This document shows, one piece after another, positions 15,331 to 22,052 of a DNA stretch of 26,225 nucleotides. Numbering within the stretch: the first letter of the stretch is position 1; every line of letters begins with the position of its first letter. The notes below the pieces were generated by a model. It was not told the DNA's origin. It did no database searches and was given only the letters and a program-made list of their open reading frames with translations. The position numbers and the translations under genes were made by a program. The DNA lies in the NCBI GenBank assembly GCA_049515175.1, contig JBEKUI010000024.1:1-26225 (forward strand), read 5' to 3'. This DNA is from JACQNR01 sp049515175 (GTDB lineage: Bacteria; Acidobacteriota; Terriglobia; UBA7540).

Positions 15331-16083
15331 GCTCGTTCCCTCCACCGTTTCCTCCACGATCCTGCCGTCGAACAAGTGGAAGGTGCGCTGGGCGAAGTCG
15401 GCGTAGCGCGGGTCGTGGGTCACCATGCAGATGGTGGCGCCCTCGCGGTGCACTTCGCGGAGCAGGTCCATCACCGCGCCGCCATTCTTGGAATCGAGGT
15501 TGCCGGTGGGCTCGTCGGCAAGCATGATGGAGGGTTTGCCGACCAGGGCGCGGGCCACGGCGACGCGCTGCTGCTGGCCGCCCGAAAGTTGCGAAGGGTA
15601 GTGTTTGACGCGGTGGGACATGCCCACGCGCTGCAGGGCTTCCTGCACGCGCTGTTTGCGCTCCGCCGAGCCCATGCCGCGATAAGTGAGCGGCAGCTCG
15701 ACGTTCTCATACACGTTGAGATCGCCAATCAGGTTGAAAGCCTGAAAGATGAAACCGATCTCGCGATTGCGGATGCGCGCGCGCTGCTCGATGGTGAGAT
15801 GAGCGGCGGGCTGGTTGTTCAGCGTGTAGGAGCCTTCGGTCGGCGAGTCGAGCAGGCCGAGAATCGAGAGCAGCGTGGATTTGCCGCAGCCCGACGGCCC
15901 GGCGATGGAGATGTACTCGCCCTTGTGGATGTCCAGATGAATGCCCGTCAGGGCGTGCGTCTCCACCTCGTCAGTTATGAAGACCTTCTTGATGCCTTCC
16001 AGCCGGATCAATACTTCGCCATTCTTCTTTCCCGTCGTTGCCCCGGCATTCTGGGACTGTGTCTGATTCGATGATTTCATCAT
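15325..16083 (-). CDS. LolD/MacB-type ABC transporter ATPase A2
   Basis: This 252-residue cytoplasmic ATPase has a full set of ABC motifs: Walker A GPSGCGKST with K68, Q-loop FIFQAFNL, signature LSGGQQQRVAVARAL, Walker B and D-loop LADEPTGNLDS, and switch histidine MVTHDPR. A Gly/Ser/Gln-rich N-terminal extension of about 22 residues precedes the domain. It is in the MacB/LolD/FtsE group that energises FtsX-type permeases without a substrate channel. Two adjacent ATGs exist (16083 and 16080); the second is better spaced from GAGGAG. It lies between permeases P3 and P4. Confidence 0.95.
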   Translation of the reverse strand: MMKSSNQTQSQNAGATTGKKNGEVLIRLEGIKKVFITDEVETHALTGIHLDIHKGEYISIAGPSGCGKSTLLSILGLLDSPTEGSYTLNNQPAAHLTIEQRARIRNREIGFIFQAFNLIGDLNVYENVELPLTYRGMGSAERKQRVQEALQRVGMSHRVKHYPSQLSGGQQQRVAVARALVGKPSIMLADEPTGNLDSKNGGAVMDLLREVHREGATICMVTHDPRYADFAQRTFHLFDGRIVEETVEGTSH

Positions 16084-16134
16084 GTCTCCTCACCTCACTG
16101 GTCTGGCCCGCAGGCCATTTGATCAAAAATGAAA

Positions 16135-16176
16135 CTGAAAACTCGAAACTTGTTGCTCGTCACTGCTCTATTCGTA
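16135..16176 (-). repeat. Heptamer array at the stop of permease P3
   Basis: Plus-strand units CTGAAAA, CTCGAAA, CTTGTTG, CTCGTCA and CTGCTCT repeat with period 7 and run into the last codons and stop (16168-16170) of P3. The array resembles the one after P2 at 18696-18744. Confidence 0.7.
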
Positions 16177-18654
16177 CCGCAGCGCTACCAAGGGATCGAC
16201 CCGGGTCGCCCGGCGGGCGGGAATGTAGCCGGCAAGAAAAGCCACAGCAGAGAGCAGACCGACAGCCACACCGATGGTCACCGGGTCGCGTGCAGTGAGC
16301 GCGAATAGCAGTTTCTGAAGCACATGGACACAGAGGAGTGAAATGCACACTCCAGCCGCGACGCTAACTACAAGTATTTTGACCACGTCCCGCAGCACGA
16401 GGCGGAGGATCGAGCCTGGCGTTGCTCCGAGCGCCACCCGGATGCCGAATTCCGCGTGCCTCTGCGTTACCAGGTAACTCAGCGTGCCGTAAAGACCGAT
16501 CATCGCCAGGAGCAGGGCGAGCGCACCAAAGAAACCCGAAAGTAAGGCAAGCAGGCGCTCCTGGACCAGCGAGTCGTTCACCTGCTCGGCAAGCGTGTGG
16601 AACTCGAGCGAAATCGCTTTGTTCACGCCGGCGAGAGTGTCCTGCACGGAGCGGGCGAGCGCCGAGGGCCGCACGGTGGTTCGGAGCGCGAAATTCCCTC
16701 CCACCGGAAGGTTGGAGTCCTGCTTGATCGGGAGGAATGCTGTGGGAAAGGTGTCCTCGCGGAGCGACGTGTACTTGGAATCCTTAACGACTCCCACAAT
16801 CTGGATGGGCGGGCCAGGCTTCCCTGGCGCCTCATCGACTTGGAAGTACCTCCCGAGGGGGTCCAGGTTGGCGTAAAACTTCCGCGCCGAAGTCTGGTTG
16901 ATGATGGCCACAAGGGGCGAGCCCTTCCTGTCCTGTTCATTGAAATCTCGCCCCGCCAGGAGGGGAGTACGCAAGGTCTCAAAGTATCCCGGTGAGATGG
17001 CGTTGAAGTAGGCGAGCGAGGCATCTCCCGTGGGCGCTGTCGGAGAGTCAGCATGAAGGAACGTGTTCCACTCGTTGCCACTAATGGGCGTGATAGAGGA
17101 GCGGCCGACAGAAACCACCCCGGGAAGTACGCGCAGCCGGCTCTCGAGTTCATCTTCGGTGGCGAGTTGCTGCTCGGCCGTCATACCCGCGGCTTTAACA
17201 TTCATATTCACCAACAGGACGTTGTTCCGGTCAAATCCGATGTCCAGCACGACGAGTTTCACAAAGCTCCGCAGAAATAACCCCGCGGCGATCAGAAGCA
17301 CCAGGGAGAGCGCCACCTGCGAGGCAACAATCCATCTCCCGAAGCGGAAACGCCCGCGGCGCTCAACCTCCACCGCATGGCTGCCTTTCATCGCAGCGGT
17401 CAAAGACACGCGCGTGACCCGAAACGCCGGCAAGAAGCCGAAAAACAGGGCGGTGAGAACCGCGATGGCAGCGGTGAATCCGAGGACGCGCGCGTCCAGG
17501 GAAAAGTCCAGGAACACTTTGTTTCCGGCCGTTGAGATGAACAGCACTAGAAGTGCGTTTCCCCATTGGGCGAACAGGATCCCCAGCAGTGCTCCGGCCG
17601 TGGAGAGCAGAACGCACTCCGTCAGGAATTGGCGAATCAAACGTACGCGACTGGCGCCCAGAGCCCGGCGCACAGCGATTTCACGGCTGCGGGTGGCGGC
17701 GCGAGCCAACATGAGGCTGGCGATGTTAGCGCACGCAATAAGGAGCACGACCCCCACCAGCCCCATCAGAATGTAAAGCGGCTGCTGGAACCGTTCGCGT
17801 AGAGAAGAAGTTCCGGTTGCGGCCGGCGCGGTCACGAACACCCACTTGAGGAAGTCATTTTGCATCTGCGCGTCCCAGTTCTGGGGCACGCTTTCGGCCA
17901 AGATGCGGGGGGAAAGCACCTGGAGCCGATCATTCACCTGCTCCGGGCTGAGTTTCGGCTTGACCCGGCCGATGACGTTCAGCCACCACCAGGAACGCTG
18001 GTCCAGCCGTTCTTGCTTCGCGTCAAAGAGCGCGGTCGCGCAAATGGGGAGCGCGATGTCAAACTTCCCGCCGACATCCACACCATAGAAGCCCGGCGCG
18101 GTGACGCCAGCGATGGGAAAGGAATGATTGTCGATCAAGATAGTGTTGCCGAGGGCGCTTGCGGCTCCGCCGAAGTGCTCCTGCCAGAAGCTGTAACTCA
18201 ATACTGCGACGCCCGGGCAACCGCGCTGGTCATCAGCAACGGTGAAAAGGCGGCCGACCGCCGGACGAACTCCCAGCGTTTTGAAGAAGTCCCCGCTGAC
18301 CCATAGCCCATCAGCATTTTGGACGGCGCCGCCCTGCGCGAGATCGAAGCGTGCGTAGCCCCACGCGAAGGCCGCGGAGAAGACATTTTGCTGGGCTCGC
18401 AATTGTTCCCAAAGCGTATTGGTAAATGTGGAGCGAGGATTACTTCCTCCCCGCGGAGTTCGCATCTGAACCTGAACTAATTCCTCCGGCTTTTCGACCG
18501 GCAGAAACCGCAGCATGACGGCATTCAGCATGCTGAAGATGGCGGTGTTGGCGCCGATGCCGAGGGCGAGCGTCAGCACCGCCACGGCGGTGAAGCCGGG
18601 ATTCTTCCCCAGCATGCGCAGGCCGTATCTCAGATCCTGAATTAAGGTGCTCAT
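16168..18654 (-). CDS. ADOP-type ABC permease P3 (duplicated MacB/FtsX permease)
   Basis: This 828-residue permease has the same two-half architecture as P4. It has the lead MSTLIQDLRYGLRMLGKNPG, a first helix around 22-45 and a periplasmic domain. The FtsX block has RSREIAVRRALGASRVRL near residue 325. The second periplasmic region follows, and the C-terminal FtsX block has VTQRHAEFGIRVALGATPG. It ends ALRYE. The start is placed at ATG 18654, not the adjacent ATG 18657, because that gives the MST N-terminus and the 6-nt GAGG spacing of the other permeases. It follows P2 directly with no ATPase between them, so it starts the second permease-ATPase-permease module and probably uses A2. Confidence 0.93.
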   Translation of the reverse strand: MSTLIQDLRYGLRMLGKNPGFTAVAVLTLALGIGANTAIFSMLNAVMLRFLPVEKPEELVQVQMRTPRGGSNPRSTFTNTLWEQLRAQQNVFSAAFAWGYARFDLAQGGAVQNADGLWVSGDFFKTLGVRPAVGRLFTVADDQRGCPGVAVLSYSFWQEHFGGAASALGNTILIDNHSFPIAGVTAPGFYGVDVGGKFDIALPICATALFDAKQERLDQRSWWWLNVIGRVKPKLSPEQVNDRLQVLSPRILAESVPQNWDAQMQNDFLKWVFVTAPAATGTSSLRERFQQPLYILMGLVGVVLLIACANIASLMLARAATRSREIAVRRALGASRVRLIRQFLTECVLLSTAGALLGILFAQWGNALLVLFISTAGNKVFLDFSLDARVLGFTAAIAVLTALFFGFLPAFRVTRVSLTAAMKGSHAVEVERRGRFRFGRWIVASQVALSLVLLIAAGLFLRSFVKLVVLDIGFDRNNVLLVNMNVKAAGMTAEQQLATEDELESRLRVLPGVVSVGRSSITPISGNEWNTFLHADSPTAPTGDASLAYFNAISPGYFETLRTPLLAGRDFNEQDRKGSPLVAIINQTSARKFYANLDPLGRYFQVDEAPGKPGPPIQIVGVVKDSKYTSLREDTFPTAFLPIKQDSNLPVGGNFALRTTVRPSALARSVQDTLAGVNKAISLEFHTLAEQVNDSLVQERLLALLSGFFGALALLLAMIGLYGTLSYLVTQRHAEFGIRVALGATPGSILRLVLRDVVKILVVSVAAGVCISLLCVHVLQKLLFALTARDPVTIGVAVGLLSAVAFLAGYIPARRATRVDPLVALRYE

Positions 18655-18695
18655 CATTGACCTCTGATCAGGCTATCTCGTCATCAGTAAACGAC

Positions 18696-18744
18696 CTCGA
18701 AACTTGTCACGTGTCGCTCGTCACCCGTCACTGTTCTATTCGTA
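18696..18744 (-). repeat. Heptamer array at the stop of permease P2
   Basis: Plus-strand units CTCGAAA, CTTGTCA, CGTGTCG, CTCGTCA, CCCGTCA and CTGTTCT repeat with period 7 and end in the P2 stop and last codons (18736-18744). They fill most of the 81-bp P2-P3 spacer. Confidence 0.75.
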
Positions 18745-21150
18745 CCGCAGCGCCACCAGCGGATCCACCCTGGTCGCCCGGTGGGCGGGAATGTAACAAG
18801 CCAGGACCGTGGCCCCAACGAGCAGGAGCGAAGCAAACCCCAAGGTCACCGGGTCCGTTGGCCGGACATCGAAAAGTTGGCTGGCGAGGAAGCGCGTAAG
18901 AGAGAGTGCGCCCACGAGCCCGATCCCCAGGCCGGCAAGAATCATCGCCACGCCTTGGCGGAGGACCAGTTTCAGGATGTCACGCCGCTCGGCGCCCAAG
19001 GCCATCCGGATGCCGATCTCCTGGGTGCGCTGGGTCACCAGGAAAGCGATCACGCCGTAGATTCCCACCGCCGCCAGAAGCAGGCCGAGGGCGGCGAAGA
19101 GGCCTAGAAGGGCAGCATTGAATCGCGGCCGTGCGGCGAGTGTTCCGATGCGCTGGGTCATGGTCTCAATGGTCACGGGCAGAGTGGGATCGATCGCCGC
19201 GATCTCGGGTCGCAGCCAGCTGGCGACGGCATTGGGATTTAGCGAGCTGCGAATGACGAGGCTGGCGTGGCGAGTTGCGTCCTCGGGCGCGTGCCCGCGG
19301 ACAACGTAGTACTCGGGGTCGGCAGGCAAATTCAGGCCGCCATTCTTCACGTCTGCAGCGACGCCGACCACCGTGAACCAGGGTGGCTGCACATGCAGTT
19401 CGAGGCGCTTGCCCAAAGGGTCTTCGCCGGGAAAGAGGCGCCGCGCCAGCGAGTCACTCAAGATGAGGGCGTGCTGGTCGGTATGGCGGTCAGCTTCCTC
19501 GAAGCCGCGGCCGCGCACGATGGGAATGCGCAGCGCCGAAAAGTACCCGGGGGTCACGGCTCGCCACCCGACCATGCCGCCCGTGCCTTCGGCAAAACAC
19601 GGGCGGCCTTCGACGACGATGCTGGCAAAGACCGTCGACCGCATCATGCCGCCGGGCGGCAGGGAATCGCTCAGCGCAAACGATTTGACTCCAGGAAGAC
19701 GTTTGGCGCGAGCTTCCAACTCGTCATAAAAGGCCAGTTGCTGGGCGGCTTGGGGATAGCGTTGCACGCCCAAAGCCAGGTTCGCCGTGATGACGCCCTG
19801 AGCCTGCAAGCCGAGCGGTTGATACAGGACGTTCCAGAGGGTTCGCAGAAGCAGGCTGGCACCGGCCAGCAGCACCAGCGACATCGCGACCTGGAGGGCG
19901 ACCAAGGCTTGCCGGAAAGTATGCCGGGTGATTCCGGCTGCAGGACGGCTAACAAGTGCCTCGGCTCGCGGCCGGACGAGCGATGGCGCCAGCCCGAAGA
20001 CCACGCCGGAGAGGATGGAGACACCCACCGCAAACACCAGGGCGCGCAGGTCCAGCGCCGCCTGATGGAGCTTGGGAATCCCTATAGGTGCTAATGCCAC
20101 AAACAGTGATAGTAATAGTATGGTGAATAGGCATCCGCCCGCGCCGCCCGCGATTCCCAGCAGCAAGCTCTCCGTCAGGGTCTGGCGAGAGAGCCGCCAT
20201 CGCCCGGCGCCCAACGCAGCACGTACCGCGAGCTCGCGTTCCCGGCTCACTCCGCGGGCGAGCAGGAGGCCGGCGACATTCGCGCAGGCGATGAGGAGCA
20301 CGGCAAGTACCGCCCCGAGCAGAATCCAGGAGGCCCGGCGATAGTCCTGCACCTGGCGGTCGCGCAGGGAGCGCACGATGAATTTGACTTCTTTGCGAAA
20401 CATTCCAGGCACCCATTTCAGCGATTCTGCGAAGAGCGGCGCGAGGGCCGCTTGCGCTTGCTCCGGCGTGACGCCGGGCTTGAGCCGCGCGAACGAGCGG
20501 AGAACCTGGCCGGTACTGGGCCGTTGCTGCGCGGCTTCGTCGAGCGCCATCGGCATGAGCAAATCGACGTGGGTGAGCGTGGGGAATTCGAAGTCGGAAG
20601 CAAGCACGCCGACGATGCCAACAGATTGAGCGTCCAAGGAAATCGTTTTCCCGACCACTTGCGGGTCGCCGCCGAATCGGCTCCGCCATAGGCCGTACGA
20701 GAGAAGCGCGACTTGGGGCGCTTTCGGCCGGTCTTCACCGCGTGTGAAGTTTCGCCCCAGGAGAGGCCGGACTCCAAATGTGGAAAGGAAGCTCGACTCG
20801 ACGTGCGCGCAGGCCAGGCGAATGGGATTCTGATCGGTGAGATCGCAGTCGGCAACTCCCGGTTGCATGGAGGTCATGCTTTCGAAGGGCGTCTGGTTGG
20901 CGCGCCACTCGAGATAGTCCGTCCCCAGCATGAACTCGTTGGGCTCGATCGGAGCGACCATGCCCACGGAGACGAGACGGCTGGCGTCAGGGTAGGGCAG
21001 ACTGCGGAACAGTATCCGGTCCGACACGCTGAAGACGGCCGTCGTTGAACCAATGCCCAGCGCCAGCGTGAGGACCGCCACGGCCGTGAAGCCGCGGTTC
21101 TTCGCCAGCATGCGCAGGCCGTAGCGAACGTCTTGAAGCAGCGTGCTCAT
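18736..21150 (-). CDS. ADOP-type ABC permease P2 (duplicated MacB/FtsX permease)
   Basis: This 804-residue duplicated permease has the lead MSTLLQDVRYGLRMLAKNRG. Its first periplasmic region is sequence-divergent and begins FSVSDRILFRSLPYPDASRL. The FtsX block has RERELAVRAALGAGRWRL, followed by a second periplasmic region and a C-terminal FtsX block with RTQEIGIRMALGAERRDIL. It ends ALRYE. The periplasmic parts differ clearly from P1, P3 and P4, suggesting a different ligand or partner role. The start ATG 21150 has GAGG 6 nt upstream. It lies 157 nt after ATPase A1 and closes the first permease-ATPase-permease module. Confidence 0.93.
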   Translation of the reverse strand: MSTLLQDVRYGLRMLAKNRGFTAVAVLTLALGIGSTTAVFSVSDRILFRSLPYPDASRLVSVGMVAPIEPNEFMLGTDYLEWRANQTPFESMTSMQPGVADCDLTDQNPIRLACAHVESSFLSTFGVRPLLGRNFTRGEDRPKAPQVALLSYGLWRSRFGGDPQVVGKTISLDAQSVGIVGVLASDFEFPTLTHVDLLMPMALDEAAQQRPSTGQVLRSFARLKPGVTPEQAQAALAPLFAESLKWVPGMFRKEVKFIVRSLRDRQVQDYRRASWILLGAVLAVLLIACANVAGLLLARGVSRERELAVRAALGAGRWRLSRQTLTESLLLGIAGGAGGCLFTILLLSLFVALAPIGIPKLHQAALDLRALVFAVGVSILSGVVFGLAPSLVRPRAEALVSRPAAGITRHTFRQALVALQVAMSLVLLAGASLLLRTLWNVLYQPLGLQAQGVITANLALGVQRYPQAAQQLAFYDELEARAKRLPGVKSFALSDSLPPGGMMRSTVFASIVVEGRPCFAEGTGGMVGWRAVTPGYFSALRIPIVRGRGFEEADRHTDQHALILSDSLARRLFPGEDPLGKRLELHVQPPWFTVVGVAADVKNGGLNLPADPEYYVVRGHAPEDATRHASLVIRSSLNPNAVASWLRPEIAAIDPTLPVTIETMTQRIGTLAARPRFNAALLGLFAALGLLLAAVGIYGVIAFLVTQRTQEIGIRMALGAERRDILKLVLRQGVAMILAGLGIGLVGALSLTRFLASQLFDVRPTDPVTLGFASLLLVGATVLACYIPAHRATRVDPLVALRYE

Positions 21151-21165
21151 CGACTACCTCGAACC

Positions 21166-21197
21166 GGACCATCTGGCCATCGGTTCATCGCGCCATC
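21166..21197 (-). repeat. Octamer array upstream of permease P2
   Basis: Plus-strand units GGACCATC, TGGCCATC, GGTTCATC and GCGCCATC repeat with period 8, beginning 15 nt upstream of the P2 start. They are close in sequence and position to the array upstream of P4. An A-rich heptamer-like stretch with GAAAC and GGAAAC units follows at about 21199-21236. Confidence 0.75.
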
Positions 21198-21262
21198 GAC
21201 ACGAAACATCGAAACTAGGATCTCGAAATTGGAAACGGGGAGGCCGCATAGACTCGCCTCCA

Positions 21263-21294
21263 ATGGTTCACTGGTTCGATAATTCAATGGCGCA
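21263..21294 (-). repeat. Octamer array after ATPase A1
   Basis: Plus-strand units ATGGTTCA, CTGGTTCG, ATAATTCA and ATGGCGCA repeat with period 8. The pattern is weaker than in the other spacers but leads to the A1 stop at 21308. Confidence 0.55.
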
Positions 21295-21307
21295 GTCGTG
21301 CATTCGG

Positions 21308-21973
21308 TCACTGGCCCTCCATCCATCCGTCCCGCAAGGCGATGATTTTGCTGCCGTAAGCTGCCCAGTTCTCGTTGTGCGTCACCTGCACGATCGTTGT
21401 GCCCTCACCGTTCAGTTTCTTGAACAGGTCCATGATTTCCCTGCCCTGGCTGGTGTGCAGATTGCCGGTGGGCTCGTCCGCGAGAATCAACTTGGGGTTG
21501 GCAATCACCGCGCGTGCCACGGCGACGAGCTGTTGCTGGCCGCCGGAAAGCTGACTGGGATACAGGTCTTTCTTGCCAACGATTCCAAATCGATCCAGCG
21601 TGTCCGCAACGATCGCTTGCCGCTGAGAGGCTTTGACATTCCGGTAGGAAAGAGGGATATCGAGATTCTCGGCGACCGTCAGACTGTCGAGCAGGTGATA
21701 CTGCTGGAAGACGAAGCCAACGTTCGCCTTGTTCAGGGCGGCGCGCTCCTTGACTTTCATCTTGTGGACGGCCTTTTCGAAAAAGTAGTACTCGCCCTGC
21801 CACTCGCCGTCGAGCAGGCCGAGGATGGCAAGCAGCGTCGATTTCCCTGCCCCCGACGGCCCCATGATGGTGACGAAGCTGCCCTCCGCGATGTCCAGGG
21901 TGATGCGTCGCAGGACGTAGTATCTCCCCGCGCCAACGGGATAAGATTTCTCAATGTTTTTCAGGCTGATCAT
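21308..21973 (-). CDS. LolD/MacB-type ABC transporter ATPase A1 with variant D-loop
   Basis: This 221-residue ATPase has Walker A GPSGAGKST (K44), a Q-loop in FVFQQYHLL, signature LSGGQQQ, Walker B LADEPTGNL and switch histidine QVTHNEN. Two positions depart from the usual family pattern seen in A2: Leu149 replaces the Arg after QQQ, and His173 replaces the D-loop Asp after GNL. Catalytic Glu and Lys are intact, so it is probably active. It may belong to a distinct subfamily. The start is ATG 21973 with a purine-rich GGGGAAGGA unusually close to it. It lies between permeases P1 and P2 and presumably energises one or both. Confidence 0.94.
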   Translation of the reverse strand: MISLKNIEKSYPVGAGRYYVLRRITLDIAEGSFVTIMGPSGAGKSTLLAILGLLDGEWQGEYYFFEKAVHKMKVKERAALNKANVGFVFQQYHLLDSLTVAENLDIPLSYRNVKASQRQAIVADTLDRFGIVGKKDLYPSQLSGGQQQLVAVARAVIANPKLILADEPTGNLHTSQGREIMDLFKKLNGEGTTIVQVTHNENWAAYGSKIIALRDGWMEGQ

Positions 21974-21989
21974 TCCTTCCCCCGAATTC

Positions 21990-22052
21990 TGACTTCTGAT
22001 TCCTGACTTCTTATCTCTTGCTCGTCACTCGTCGGTGGTCACTCGTATCTGA
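21990..22052 (-). repeat. Long heptamer array at the stop of permease P1
   Basis: Nine consecutive plus-strand heptamers, including TGACTTC, TGATTCC, TTATCTC, TTGCTCG and TCACTCG, keep period 7. They occupy nearly the whole P1-A1 spacer and run into the P1 stop (22039-22041) and the last codons. On the coding strand, stop triplets occur in all three frames within about 30 nt. Confidence 0.8.

Noticed and set aside
15289..16074. 261-codon plus-strand frame opposite ATPase A2
   Set aside because: It is the antisense shadow of an ABC ATPase and begins inside the repeat array.
16104..16117. Hairpin TGGCC-CGCA-GGCCA between P3 and A2
   Set aside because: The 5-bp stem with no U-tract is too short to call a terminator and is expected by chance at this GC content.
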